A DNA stretch of 64,000 nucleotides from Methyloversatilis discipulorum (GCF_000385375.1 NZ_ARVV01000001.1:1860001-1924000); one strand, 5' to 3'; positions 36,572 through 45,559 are shown, counted from the stretch's first letter. The notes: generated by a model from the sequence alone, not told the origin. Translations and numbers: made by a program.

Positions 36572-36997
36572 TCATCGCGCGAAATCGCCAGCCCTTTCGG
36601 GCTGGTACACCACCTTGTCTATGCGCACGCGCAGCGTGCCGCCGGCCGGGCCCGGCCAGTCGATCTCGTCGCCTTCGCTGAGCCCGAGCAGCGCGCTGCC
36701 GACCGGTGCCAGCACCGACACCGTGCCATTGCCGTCGCCCACTTCGCGCGGAAACACCAGCGTCAGGCTCTGCGTTTCGTTGGCCGGCGCGATGCTGAAG
36801 CGCACGGTCGAGTGCATGGTCACCACGTCCGGCGGCACTTCACGCGACGGCACGATGTCGGCGCGCAGTAGTTCGGCGGCCAGTGCGTCGCGTCCGGGCA
36901 TGTTGCGCGCGGGCAGGGTGGACAGCAGCGCGTCCAGGCGGTCGGCGTCCAGTTCGGTCAGCGTGATGTTGGGCTTGATGTTCTGCTTGTTGCTCAT
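36572..36997 (-). CDS. rnk: Regulator of nucleoside diphosphate kinase Rnk (GreA/B C-terminal domain)
   Basis: 141 residues. A short helical N-terminus (ITLTELDADRLDALLSTLP) precedes a GreA/GreB-type C-terminal FKBP-like domain (VTMHSTVRFSIAPANETQSL, TLVFPREVGDGNGTVSVLAP, GSALLGLSEGDEIDWPGPAG). Rnk binds RNA polymerase through this domain but lacks the long coiled coil that reaches the active site. It is named for an effect on nucleoside diphosphate kinase levels. The ATG is preceded by AGGAGGACC, a strong ribosome site. Single-gene unit. Confidence 0.88.
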   Translation of the reverse strand: MSNKQNIKPNITLTELDADRLDALLSTLPARNMPGRDALAAELLRADIVPSREVPPDVVTMHSTVRFSIAPANETQSLTLVFPREVGDGNGTVSVLAPVGSALLGLSEGDEIDWPGPAGGTLRVRIDKVVYQPERAGDFAR

Positions 36998-37364
36998 GTG
37001 TTCGGTCCTCCTGCAAAGCCCGCCGCAAGGACGAGCAGCCGCGTGACGCATCAGTGCGCAGCGCGGCGGAAATTCGGGAAAGTGGCCGGAAGTGGCCGGA
37101 GTCGGGCACGCGCGCCCGTCAGGCGGCGACGGTCTGGTGCAGCTTCAGGTGCAGACGGTCGCCGGGTCAGCCTCGCAGGCGCTCACCTCATGCAGTCGGT
37201 GCGCGAGCGCCGCGCACGACAGACGAGTGCCGGCGCGCAGCAGGGCTGCGGTCGGATTCGGCTGGACAGAGGTGCGCAATGCGTTCACGGGAGCGGGCCA
37301 GGGGTGGGATCATGCGAAGGGACGGACCGTAGCATCGAAGCGTGCTGCCTGCAAGCCGCACACC
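36998..37364. other. Intergenic region without recognised genes
   Basis: 367 bp between rnk and the cupin gene. It should contain the rnk promoter. A direct repeat AAGTGGCCGGAAGTGGCCGGA is present near 37080-37100. No gene or RNA supported. Confidence 0.45.
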
Positions 37365-37682
37365 TCACTCGACCAGCGGCGTCGGTTTCTGCGACGACAC
37401 GAAGATGACGGCGTCGCTCAACGCCACCACGTCGTGCTCCTCGCCGGCGTCCGTGTGCAGGTAGTCGCCAGCGTCCAGATCGACGCCGCCGATGCTTACC
37501 CGGCCGGCGATCACCACCACCTCCTCGCCACCCTGATGCGTGTGCCGCGGAAAGCGGCTGCCGGCCGCCAGCCGCACGAAGGAAGCCCGGCCGCCGTGCT
37601 CGGTGTTGCGGAACAGGCTGCGTTCGATGCCCGGAAAATCGGTGGCGGCCCAGCTGCGGGTTGCGGCCTTGTTGATGAGCAT
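37365..37682 (-). CDS. Small cupin-domain protein (ChrR-like)
   Basis: 105 residues forming one cupin barrel. Metal ligands can be seen in RHTHQGGEEVVVI (His, His, Glu) and the second-motif His in HTDAGEEHDVVAL. The start MLINKAATRSWAATDFPGIE is typical of ChrR-like anti-sigma or stand-alone cupins that sense oxidants through a bound metal. No zinc-binding N-terminal anti-sigma domain is present, so this is a stand-alone cupin of unknown role in the cytosol. Confidence 0.8.
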   Translation of the reverse strand: MLINKAATRSWAATDFPGIERSLFRNTEHGGRASFVRLAAGSRFPRHTHQGGEEVVVIAGRVSIGGVDLDAGDYLHTDAGEEHDVVALSDAVIFVSSQKPTPLVE

Positions 37683-37856
37683 GACGGATATCCGCGGAAG
37701 GTGTTCCGCAAGTGTGCCGCGTTTCGTTGTCGTCGGCGCGACCGGGCGCGCCGACCGTCGCCGTGGACTTTGCCCGTCATTCCGGATTGATATTGCGCAC
37801 GACCCCGAGCGTCGCGAAGCCTAGATTCTGTCCCGGTCCGTTCCGGGAGTCTCTGT

Positions 37857-38834
37857 ATGCATGCATCACCCAGGCAGCGCAGATGCAGTCGCCTGCTGCC
37901 CGTCTTCGTCGCTTTCTGTGCGCAGCTTGCCGTACCACCGCTGAGTGCCGACGAGGGCAACCGTTTCTGCGGTGGCGCGGCGCAGCCGGCCTCACCCGAT
38001 GACCTCGACAACGCGGTCGGCGAACTGTCGCTGCAGTACGTGGCGTCGCAGCCGGCCGGGCCGGTCAGCTGCGCGGCCGGCTATCTGCTGTCGAAATGCG
38101 GTGACCACGCGACGGCGAACAAGGTGTTCGACAAGTGCATCGCCGCCGGCTACACCGGCGCGCTGATCTGGAAAGCGCTGATGTACGAGAACGGGCAGGG
38201 CGTGCCGCAGGACCCGGTCAAGGCCACCGAAATGCTGCTGCGTGCGGCGAACAGCGGCGATCCCTACTACGGGCCGCTGGGCAAGATGCATTACGCCACC
38301 GCGCTGTACCAGGGGCGCGGCGTCGAGCGCAACGTCGAAGAGGCGATGCGCTGGTTCCGCGAGGCGGCGGCCGAGGGCGACGAATCGGCGCAGGAATTCC
38401 TGCGCACCGGGCACCACACCGCGGTACGCGACGGCAGCGGGCACGGCGTCGGCGAGGCGCCGGAGCCGCCGATGACCGCCGACGCCAGCGCCGACCTGGC
38501 CGCCGCCGACTTCCAGCTGTCCGTGGCCCGGGTCGATGAAGCCGCGCCGGCGCCGGTCCGTGCACGACGCCTGGGAGGCACCGATACCGTGGCGCCGGAA
38601 TCGGCGGCAGCACCCTCTGCGCCGGCGCAGCCGGATCCGGCCCCCACCGCCGGTCGCCGACTGGTCGAGGTGACGACGCAGCCGATTTCGCCACCCTTGC
38701 CGGACAGTCTGTGGCTGTTGCCCTTGCTGGCCGCTTTCTTCGCCGGTGCGCTCGCCCGACTGCGGCAGCGTCCGCGGCCGGCACCCGCCGCGGTCCCACA
38801 GCTGCGGCCGCAGCCCTTGCGCCGCGCCGCCTGA
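37857..38834 (+). CDS. Exported Sel1-repeat protein with C-terminal membrane anchor
   Basis: 325 residues. A signal peptide (LLPVFVAFCAQLAVPPLSADE) is followed by two to three Sel1-like repeats at residues ~85-185 (ALIWKALMYENGQGVPQDPV, YATALYQGRGVERNVEEAMR). A long Pro/Ala linker follows, then one C-terminal helix (PDSLWLLPLLAAFFAGALARL) with a basic tail. The repeats should face the periplasm and bind other proteins. It lies 30 bp upstream of a TolQ/ExbB-like channel gene, so it may be a partner of that complex. Confidence 0.75.
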   Translation: MHASPRQRRCSRLLPVFVAFCAQLAVPPLSADEGNRFCGGAAQPASPDDLDNAVGELSLQYVASQPAGPVSCAAGYLLSKCGDHATANKVFDKCIAAGYTGALIWKALMYENGQGVPQDPVKATEMLLRAANSGDPYYGPLGKMHYATALYQGRGVERNVEEAMRWFREAAAEGDESAQEFLRTGHHTAVRDGSGHGVGEAPEPPMTADASADLAAADFQLSVARVDEAAPAPVRARRLGGTDTVAPESAAAPSAPAQPDPAPTAGRRLVEVTTQPISPPLPDSLWLLPLLAAFFAGALARLRQRPRPAPAAVPQLRPQPLRRAA

Positions 38835-38864
38835 ATCCCTTGTGCATATATATATGGAGCGGAC

Positions 38865-39398
38865 ATGACCTCATCGATCGAAAGCGGGCTGTACGGCGTC
38901 AGCCAGTTCTTCCTGACGCCGGTGCTGCTCGCCATCGCCGCGCTGTTCCTGTACGCCTTCTTCGCGCTCGGCGCCTTCGTCGTGCAGGCGTTGCAGCGGC
39001 GCGGCGGTCACCCGGGCGGTTTCGAACTGCGCCAGGTAGTGCGCGCTGATCCGCGCATCGGCAGCGGCGAACTCGAGGTGATCGCGGCACAGCGGCTGGA
39101 ATGCGTGCGCATCGCCACCCGGGTGGCGCCGCTGCTGGGCCTGGTCGCCACGATGATTCCGATGGGTCCGGCGCTGGCCGCGCTTGGCGACGGCGATCTG
39201 GCGTCGGTATCGAGCGGGCTGGGTGTTGCGTTCTCGGCGGTCATCCTGGCGCTGATCGCCTCGGCCATCACCTACGCCGTGGCTCAGGTGCGTCGCCGCT
39301 GGTATGCCGCCGACCTGCTGCGCATCGAGCGTGAGCGCGCCGGCGACGCGGTGGCCGAGCACCGTGTGCCGATGCTGCAGGCGGAGGCGGCACGATGA
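38865..39398 (+). CDS. MotA/TolQ/ExbB-type proton channel protein
   Basis: 177 residues with three membrane helices: residues ~12-40 (FFLTPVLLAIAALFLYAFFA), ~88-105 (TRVAPLLGLVATMIPMGPAL) and ~120-145 (VSSGLGVAFSAVILALIASA). The last two carry the conserved TolQ/ExbB pattern G-L-x-A-T-M-I-P-x-G. By family it forms a proton-driven stator in the inner membrane. The next gene, overlapping by 4 bp, encodes the DUF2149 partner in the place where TolR/ExbD would be. Confidence 0.85.
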   Translation: MTSSIESGLYGVSQFFLTPVLLAIAALFLYAFFALGAFVVQALQRRGGHPGGFELRQVVRADPRIGSGELEVIAAQRLECVRIATRVAPLLGLVATMIPMGPALAALGDGDLASVSSGLGVAFSAVILALIASAITYAVAQVRRRWYAADLLRIERERAGDAVAEHRVPMLQAEAAR

Positions 39399-39706
39399 GA
39401 ACGCGCCTGCTCGACGATACCGAGGACGACGACCCCATCCTGTCGGTGGTCAATCTGATCGACGTGTTCCTGGTCATCATCGCGGCGCTGCTGATCGCCG
39501 TGGCGCGTCATCCGCTGAATCCGTTCGCCGCCGGCGACCTGACCGTCATCCGCAACGCCGGCCAGCCGAACATGGAAATCGTCGTCAGGAAGGGCGACCA
39601 GCTGAGCCGCTTCCGCGGCGAAGGCGAGGCGGGCGCCGGCCGCGGCGTGAAGGCCGGCACCGCCTACCGGATGGAAGACGGCTCGCTCGTCTACGTCCCG
39701 GAGTAG
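39395..39706 (+). CDS. DUF2149 protein, TolR/ExbD-like partner
   Basis: 103 residues. One N-terminal membrane helix (LSVVNLIDVFLVIIAALLIAVA) is preceded by the acidic start LLDDTEDDDPI, followed by a small periplasmic domain (MEIVVRKGDQLSRF, GTAYRMEDGSLVYVPE). The Asp in NLIDVF sits where the proton-carrying Asp of TolR/ExbD lies. Genes of this family regularly follow a TolQ-like gene. Its ATG overlaps the preceding stop (ATGA). The energised target, by analogy a TonB-like transport function, is not visible here. Confidence 0.82.
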   Translation: MRTRLLDDTEDDDPILSVVNLIDVFLVIIAALLIAVARHPLNPFAAGDLTVIRNAGQPNMEIVVRKGDQLSRFRGEGEAGAGRGVKAGTAYRMEDGSLVYVPE

Positions 39707-39883
39707 TCCCCACACATCTCCCGCCCGCGTCGGACCGTTCCGACAGCGCATGGGCATGCGCCTACAAGGCGCTGCCCGATCACCTATACGCTTCCAGGCG
39801 CCGCTCGCCCATGATTCAGTCATACCGCGGCGGCGCCAATGCTTCCGCTCCGGTACCGACTGTCCTCACCCAAGGAGAACGTC

Positions 39884-40057
39884 ATGCTGAAGTGGGCACT
39901 CATTTTCGCGATCGTATCCATCGTCGCCGGCCTGTTCGGTTTCACCGGCATCGCCGCCGGCGCGGCTGGCATCGCGAAGATCCTGTTCTTCGTGTTCGTC
40001 GCGGTATTCATCGTGCTGCTGGTGCTCGGTCTGCTCGGCCTGAAGGCCATCGACTGA
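39884..40057 (+). CDS. DUF1328 small membrane protein (YtjA-like)
   Basis: 57 residues, nearly all hydrophobic. It carries the family pattern [20 protein letters not shown] and [20 protein letters not shown], two helices. Members are small inner-membrane proteins common in stress regulons. The ATG follows AAGGAGAAC. First of three plus-strand stress genes (DUF1328, ferritin-like, CsbD), each with its own good ribosome site. Confidence 0.9.
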   Translation: MLKWALIFAIVSIVAGLFGFTGIAAGAAGIAKILFFVFVAVFIVLLVLGLLGLKAID

Positions 40058-40089
40058 GCGCGGCGCACCGAACCGGAAAGGAGATCTTC

Positions 40090-40653
40090 ATGAACCTCGC
40101 AAGCCTTCCGTCGTCCGGCCGGCCGGATACCGCCGGTCCGCTCGAACTGGACCACGCGGCACTGCAGCGTGTGCACCAGCACCTCGATGATGGCGCGGTC
40201 ACACCCGCCATCGGTCCCTGGGCGGCCGACATCGTGCGCCTGCTCAACGGCGCACTGGCCACCGAGCTGGTCTGTGTGCTGCGCTACAAGCGTCATCACT
40301 TCACTGCGACCGGTCTCAACGCGCCGGCGGTGGCCGCTGAATTCATGGTGCACGCGAACGAGGAGGCGGCGCACGCCGACCGTCTGGCCGCGCGCATCGT
40401 GCAGCTCGGTGGCGAGCCCGATTTCAGCCCCGAGGGGCTGCTCGACCGCAGCCACGCAGGCTACGACGCGGCGCTCGATCTGAAGTCCATGCTGCGCGCC
40501 AATCTGCTGGCCGAGCGGGTGGCGGTAGAGGCCTACCGCCAGATGATCGCGCTCGTGGCCGACAAGGACCCGACGACCCGGCGTCTGCTCGAAGACATCC
40601 TGCTCGACGAGGAAGAGCACGCCGATGAACTGGCCGGTCTGCTCGAACAGTGA
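40090..40653 (+). CDS. Ferritin-like/bacterioferritin-family protein
   Basis: 187 residues in a four-helix ferritin fold. Di-iron ligands are visible: Glu in LATELVCVLRYKRHH, Glu/His in HANEEAAHADRL, Glu in ERVAVEAYRQMI, and Glu-Glu-His in LDEEEHADEL. That is a complete ferroxidase set. The N-terminus is longer than in E. coli Bfr and the haem methionine is not obvious, so bacterioferritin proper is uncertain. A role in iron storage or detoxification in the cytosol is likely. The start follows AAAGGAGATCTTC. Confidence 0.85.
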   Translation: MNLASLPSSGRPDTAGPLELDHAALQRVHQHLDDGAVTPAIGPWAADIVRLLNGALATELVCVLRYKRHHFTATGLNAPAVAAEFMVHANEEAAHADRLAARIVQLGGEPDFSPEGLLDRSHAGYDAALDLKSMLRANLLAERVAVEAYRQMIALVADKDPTTRRLLEDILLDEEEHADELAGLLEQ

Positions 40654-40725
40654 CCGACCCAACCCGTCCGCGGGCACGCAGGTCGTGTCTGCCGGAACTT
40701 CCATCCATCCATGAAAGGAATCGCC

Positions 40726-40923
40726 ATGAATACCGATCGTATCGAAGGCAACTGGAAGCAGATCAAGGGCAAGGTGCAGGAGCAGTGGGGCAAGCTCACC
40801 GACGACGACTTTGATGTCATCGCCGGCCGCCGCGAACAGCTCGCCGGAAAGATCCAGGAGCGCTACGGCATCGCCAAGGACGAAGCCGAACGACAGGTTC
40901 GCGAGTGGGAAAAGCGCCTCTGA
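40726..40923 (+). CDS. CsbD-family stress protein
   Basis: 65 residues with the full CsbD pattern: NTDRIEGNWKQIKGKVQEQW, GKLTDDDFDVIAGRREQLAG and RYGIAKDEAERQVREWEKRL. It is a small, charged, helical cytosolic protein induced by general stress in many bacteria; the molecular role is unknown. The start at 40726 is preferred over an in-frame ATG five codons earlier because GAAAGGAATCGCC gives it a proper ribosome site. A stable hairpin follows. Confidence 0.92.
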   Translation: MNTDRIEGNWKQIKGKVQEQWGKLTDDDFDVIAGRREQLAGKIQERYGIAKDEAERQVREWEKRL

Positions 40924-40930
40924 CCGGTCG

Positions 40931-40958
40931 GGCCGGCGTCGCTTCGGCGACGCCGGCC
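40931..40958 (+). terminator. Hairpin after csbD gene
   Basis: GCCGGCGTCGC-TTCG-GCGACGCCGGC, eleven pairs closed by a UUCG tetraloop, 8 bp after the stop. Very stable but without a T-tract, so it may act as an mRNA 3' stabiliser as well as a terminator. Confidence 0.65.
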
Positions 40959-41103
40959 GGCTCGGGTGGCGCCAACAGTGTTTGATCCAGGTCGTTGCAG
41001 GCGCGTCCGACCGGGCTACACTGGGCGCCCTTCCGGGTACCCGTAGCGGTGCCCGGCACCCGATCCCCGTTTTCCGACAAGCACAACAAGAACAGACCTG
41101 ATA

Positions 41104-41135
41104 CCCCGCGCCATGCCTTGCGTGCGCGGGGTTTT
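41104..41135 (+). terminator. Terminator-like hairpin just before a diguanylate cyclase gene
   Basis: CCCCGCGC and GCGCGGGG arms followed by TTTT, ending 9 bp before the ATG at 41145. It has the form of an intrinsic terminator in the leader of the gene, so it may be an attenuator. Confidence 0.6.
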
Positions 41136-41144
41136 CCTTCCCGA

Positions 41145-42875
41145 ATGCGCCTCCACCGTCTTTTCTGGCTGGTCAGCCTCCTGCTCGCCGGTGCCGTCCT
41201 CGGCCTGTCGCTGCGCATCGTCGTGGTCGAGTGGTCGCGCGCCGCGCAGGCGCGCAGCGGCCTGGAGGCGATGGAACACCTCGGGCATCTGCTGCGCGCG
41301 GCCGAGATGGCGTCGCGCGAGCGCGGTCCGGCCAACGGCGTGCTGGGCGACGATCTGCCGGGTGACCCGGCGAAGCACGAGCGTCTGGCCCAGGCGCGGG
41401 CGCGTACCGACGACGCCTTCGCCGTGCTGGAGCGCACCGTGGGTACGCCTTCGGCGCCGCGCAACGAGGTGCGCGCACTGATTGCGCGCGCCGCGCTGCA
41501 GCTCGCCCACGCGCGCGAAGCGATAGACCGCACCGCCGCGCTGCCGCGAGCGCGTCGCAGCCCGGCCGACATCAGCGAGGCGATCGGCAAGATGTTCGCC
41601 GTGATCGACGATCTGTCGCCGGCCCTGATACGGCTGACCAACGAGGCGGTCGCCGCCTACCCGCGCGCCGCCGATGCGCTGATCGGCGCCCGCATCGCTG
41701 CCGACCTGCGCGAGTACGCCGGCCAGCTCGGCTCGCAGTTCACGGTCGCGCTGACGTCGCGCCAGCCGCTGCGCGACGCCGAACATGTCGAGATCGAACG
41801 GCTGCGTGGCCGGGTCGAGCAACTGCGCAAGCTGCTGGTACAGCGCACCGAAGCGGCACCCGACCGCGTGCCGGTACAGACCGCCACCGCGACGATGCAG
41901 CTGCGCTACTTCGAATCTGCCATCCCCTTCGTCGAGGCACTGACCGCCCACGGTCTGGACGACGCGCAGTACGGCATGGACGCCGCCGGCTTCGCCGCGC
42001 GCTACGTGCCGGACATGGATTCCATCGTCGCGCTGCGCGACGTGCTGATGGACGAAGCGCTCGACCAGGCGCGCAGCGGTCACGCCGAGGCGCGCACTGC
42101 GCTGGTCTGGATCGGCGCCGGCGGTCTGCTCACGCTGGGCCTGCTCGGCCTCACGCTGTGGGTGGTGCATCACCGCGTGGTGCGCCCGCTCGAAGAAACC
42201 GCCGATCTGCTCGTGGCGATCGCTCAGGGCAATCTGCAGCGCACGGTGCCCAGTCCGCGCTATCGCGACGAAGTGGCCGACGTGCTGCAGGCGATCAGCG
42301 TGCTGCGCGCCAACAGCATCGCGCGCGTCGCGCTGGAGGACGAACGCCAGCGTCTGGTCGAGCAGCTGCGCGATCAGTCCAACACCGACTTCCTGACCGG
42401 GCTGCCGAACCGGCGTGGCTTCTTCACGCTGGCCGAGCGCCACATTCCGAACCAGCAGCGCCATGGCTATCCGGTGGCGGTCGCGCTGTTCGACATCGAT
42501 CACTTCAAGCAGGTGAACGACGGCTACGGCCACGTCGTGGGCGACGCGGTACTGGTCGAGGTGGCGCGGCTGTGCGGCGAACAGAGCCGGCGCGGCGACG
42601 TGGCGGCGCGCTACGGCGGCGAGGAATTCGTCGTGCTGATGCCGCACACCGACGTCGCCAGCGCCATCCAGCACGCCGAGCGTCTGCGCAGCGCGATCGA
42701 GGCGCTGCGCATTCCGCTCGATGACGGCGGCGAACTGCGCATCACCGCCAGTTTCGGTGTTGCCGCCTGCCGGCCGGACGACGATTCGCTCGACGCCGCG
42801 ATCGCCGGTGCCGATGAGTGCCTGTACCGGGCCAAGCGGCAGGGGCGCAATCGCGTGGTGTGCGCCACCGCCTGA
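41145..42875 (+). CDS. Membrane-bound diguanylate cyclase (sensor-HAMP-GGDEF)
   Basis: 576 residues. A first helix (LFWLVSLLLAGAVLGLSLRI), a helical periplasmic sensor of ~290 residues, a second helix (ALVWIGAGGLLTLGLLGLTL), a HAMP domain (VVRPLEETADLLVAIAQGNL) and a C-terminal GGDEF domain (NTDFLTGLPNRRGFF, FDIDHFKQVNDGYGH, RYGGEEFVVLMP) follow in order. The active site is GGEEF, so c-di-GMP synthesis is expected. An RxxD inhibitory site is not evident upstream of the GGEEF. The terminator-like hairpin directly before the start is unusual. Confidence 0.9.
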   Translation: MRLHRLFWLVSLLLAGAVLGLSLRIVVVEWSRAAQARSGLEAMEHLGHLLRAAEMASRERGPANGVLGDDLPGDPAKHERLAQARARTDDAFAVLERTVGTPSAPRNEVRALIARAALQLAHAREAIDRTAALPRARRSPADISEAIGKMFAVIDDLSPALIRLTNEAVAAYPRAADALIGARIAADLREYAGQLGSQFTVALTSRQPLRDAEHVEIERLRGRVEQLRKLLVQRTEAAPDRVPVQTATATMQLRYFESAIPFVEALTAHGLDDAQYGMDAAGFAARYVPDMDSIVALRDVLMDEALDQARSGHAEARTALVWIGAGGLLTLGLLGLTLWVVHHRVVRPLEETADLLVAIAQGNLQRTVPSPRYRDEVADVLQAISVLRANSIARVALEDERQRLVEQLRDQSNTDFLTGLPNRRGFFTLAERHIPNQQRHGYPVAVALFDIDHFKQVNDGYGHVVGDAVLVEVARLCGEQSRRGDVAARYGGEEFVVLMPHTDVASAIQHAERLRSAIEALRIPLDDGGELRITASFGVAACRPDDDSLDAAIAGADECLYRAKRQGRNRVVCATA

Positions 42876-42900
42876 GCGTGACCGCTCGCTCGTTGCCGCG

Positions 42901-44493
42901 TCAGCGGCGGTGCACGGCACGCAGTGTTTCGACGTCCTCGCTGGCCACCTGCACCACGCGATTGCGGCCGGCGCGCTTGGCCTCGTACAGCGCCTGATCG
43001 GCCAGCCGCACCAGCTGGTCCGGCGTGTCGTCGTCGGTCGGCACCATGACGGCCACGCCGATGCTGGCCGTCAGCACGCCGAAGGGCGAGCGCACGTGCG
43101 GCTGGCCGCGTGCCTGCAGCGCGGCGCAGACGGCGTGCGCCGTGGCGAGCGCGCCGTCGGCATCGACACCGGGAATGATGAAGGCGAATTCCTCGCCGCC
43201 GTAGCGCGCCACCAGATCGCTGGCGCGGCGCACGTGCGCGTTGATCACCTCGGCGACCAGGCGCAGGCAGTCGTCGCCCGCGAGGTGGCCGTAGTGGTCG
43301 TTGTAGGGCTTGAACAGGTCGACGTCGAGCAGGCACAGCGCGAGTGGCTCGCCGCTGCGGCGCGCGCGTGCCCACTCGGCTTCCATCGTTTCGTCGAAGC
43401 GGCGGCGGTTGGCGATGCCGGTCAGGCTGTCGGTGGCGCTCAACTCGGCCAGACGGCGGTTCGACGCTTCGAGCTCGACCGTGCGCTCGCGCACCTTGTC
43501 CTCGAGGTCCTGCGCCAGCGCGCGCTGTTCGCGCAGCAGGATGGACAGCCCCATGCCGATGATGCTCAGCGTCAGGATGTACTCCTGCGCGCGCAGTATC
43601 GTGTCGTGCGGCGAGGCCGCGCCGAAGGGCTGGTGTCCGGTGGTGACCGACCATGCGGCCCCGAGCGCGATCAGCGCCACCGTCAGCGCGGTGCAGCGCG
43701 TGCCGCAGCGCACCGCCACCCACAGCAGCGGCAGCAGCAGAAGGTGTGGCGTCAGCGCGACGTGGAAAGCGGCGCCGGCATTGACCGGCTGGGTGAACAG
43801 CAGGGCGGCGAAGGCCAGCGTCAGCCCCACCATCGCGATGCCTGCCGGGCCACCGCGCGCGCCTTCCGGGTCGGGGCGCAGGAAGGCCAGCAGCAAGGGC
43901 GTGTAGATGAGCAGCCCGAGTGCGTCGCCGAACCACCACAGCAGCGTCAGGGTCGAGTAGGGCGCGCTGACCCGGTCCAGCGTCAGCAGCACGACACCGG
44001 CCAGCAGCGAGGCGCCGAGCGAGCCGAGCAGCGGCCCGGCCAGCAGGAAGCGGCCGAAATCGTGGATGCGTTCCAGCCCCGGTGAAACGCCGAGCCGGCG
44101 CATCAGCAGATAGGTGAAGGCCACCTCGGACAGATTGCACAGGCTGACCAGCGTCGCCTGCAAGGGCGGGAAGGCCGGGATGTTCGCGTAGATGTCGGAA
44201 GCCAGCACAAGCGCCGCCATCCAGCCACCGCGCGCGCCCTGCCAGTGCAGCAGTGCGGCCAGCAGCACCGCGTTCGGCAGCCACACCACGACCTCGTTCT
44301 CCGGCGACAACGCGAGCGACATCGTCAGCTTCACGCTGGCGAAGTGCAGCAGCGGCAGCAGCAGGAATACGCGCCAGTCGGGGCGCGACGAAACCGCAGC
44401 GGAAGGCGGAGCAATGAGGGCCACAGCGTCTCGGGGGCGTCGGTTGCTCAAGGCGCGCCAGCATGCCCGAACACCCGGCTGATGGCGAGACAT
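42901..44493 (-). CDS. Diguanylate cyclase with MASE1-type membrane sensor
   Basis: 530 residues. The N-terminal ~310 residues form eight or so helices of MASE1 type (LHFASVKLTMSLALSPENEVVVWLP is split across this region). A short coiled coil (LAQDLEDKVRERTVELEASN) and a GGDEF domain (SATDSLTGIANRRRFDETM, DVDLFKPYNDHYGHLAGDDC, RYGGEEFAFIIP) follow. The GGEEF site is intact. It is convergent with the other diguanylate cyclase, 25 bp apart, so two c-di-GMP producers are paired tail to tail. The start at 44493 (MSRHQPG) is chosen; an ATG 29 codons upstream is less likely. Confidence 0.88.
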   Translation of the reverse strand: MSRHQPGVRACWRALSNRRPRDAVALIAPPSAAVSSRPDWRVFLLLPLLHFASVKLTMSLALSPENEVVVWLPNAVLLAALLHWQGARGGWMAALVLASDIYANIPAFPPLQATLVSLCNLSEVAFTYLLMRRLGVSPGLERIHDFGRFLLAGPLLGSLGASLLAGVVLLTLDRVSAPYSTLTLLWWFGDALGLLIYTPLLLAFLRPDPEGARGGPAGIAMVGLTLAFAALLFTQPVNAGAAFHVALTPHLLLLPLLWVAVRCGTRCTALTVALIALGAAWSVTTGHQPFGAASPHDTILRAQEYILTLSIIGMGLSILLREQRALAQDLEDKVRERTVELEASNRRLAELSATDSLTGIANRRRFDETMEAEWARARRSGEPLALCLLDVDLFKPYNDHYGHLAGDDCLRLVAEVINAHVRRASDLVARYGGEEFAFIIPGVDADGALATAHAVCAALQARGQPHVRSPFGVLTASIGVAVMVPTDDDTPDQLVRLADQALYEAKRAGRNRVVQVASEDVETLRAVHRR

Positions 44494-44741
44494 GCGACGA
44501 AAAGTCACTGTCAGGATGCGGGGGGCGAGGCGGTGATGAATGGGGGGAGCACCAGCGAGCGGTTCTGGCTTCGCCGCCAAGTCATTGAATTATCGTGAAT
44601 TGGCTGGTGCGAAGGAGGGCCTGCGGTCCATGCCAAGGCGCGGCTGGCGGGCGGTCTGCCACATCCCGAAAAGCTTTAGCCGGATATTCATCGCCGCGTG
44701 TCTGTCCATCCTGCTGGACCGCAACCGGGGAGTAGACCGAC

Positions 44742-45542
44742 ATGAAGAAATCAACGGCGGCAGTTTCGGCAGTGGTGCTGGCCGTGGCGGGCGTGGGCGG
44801 CTATCTGTACTGGCTGCAGCAACGGGCGGAGCCGGCCGACGCGCCGGCCCCGATCGAGGCGCCCGTCGTAACGGCACCCGAACCTCAGGCGCCTGCGCCC
44901 GAGCCGGCGCCGCACTACCCGATCGCCGCGCCGGAGGTCGCCGACGCCGCAGGCGCCGAGGTGGACCCGGACGCGAAACTGCTGGCCGCGCTGCGCGCGC
45001 TGTTCGGCGCCTCGGTCGACACCCTGTTCAACAGCACCGACATCGTGCGGCGCATCGTCGTCACCGTGGACAACCTGCCGCGCGAGAAAGTGGCGCGCCG
45101 CCTGATGCCGGTGAAACCGGTGCCCGGCCCCACGGCCACCGCCGGCAGCGGCGACACCCTGGTGCTGGACGAATCCAACGCCGCCCGTTACCGCACATAT
45201 ATTCATCTGGTCGACACCGTACCGACCGCCGCCGTCGTCGACGCCTATGTGCGCAACTACCCTGCGTTCCAGCAGCGTTACGTCGAACTGGGCTACCCGG
45301 ACGGCTATTTCAACAATCGCCTGGTCGAGGTGATCGACCACCTGCTGGCTGCGCCCGAACTTGCCGGCCCCCTGCGCCTCGCCCAGCCCAAGGTGCTCTA
45401 CACCTTCGCCGACCCCGAGCTTGAGAAGCTGTCGGAAGGGCAGAAGATCATGCTGCGCATGGGTTCGGACAACGCGGCGCGGGTGAAGGCGAAGCTGAGG
45501 GAGATACGGGCGGCGGTGACGAAGCAGGCGCCGGGTGGGTAG
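44742..45542 (+). CDS. DUF3014 domain protein
   Basis: 266 residues. One N-terminal helix (AVSAVVLAVAGVGGYLYWLQ) anchors it in the inner membrane. A Pro/Ala-rich linker (residues ~30-70) and a conserved DUF3014 domain (VRRIVVTVDNLPREKVARRL, YRTYIHLVDTVPTAAVVDAY, YPDGYFNNRLVEVIDHLL) follow. The domain should face the periplasm. The function of this family is unknown. The gene stands alone and ends at a palindromic repeat array. Confidence 0.85.
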   Translation: MKKSTAAVSAVVLAVAGVGGYLYWLQQRAEPADAPAPIEAPVVTAPEPQAPAPEPAPHYPIAAPEVADAAGAEVDPDAKLLAALRALFGASVDTLFNSTDIVRRIVVTVDNLPREKVARRLMPVKPVPGPTATAGSGDTLVLDESNAARYRTYIHLVDTVPTAAVVDAYVRNYPAFQQRYVELGYPDGYFNNRLVEVIDHLLAAPELAGPLRLAQPKVLYTFADPELEKLSEGQKIMLRMGSDNAARVKAKLREIRAAVTKQAPGG

Positions 45543-45559
45543 CCGAGCGGATGCGTTTC

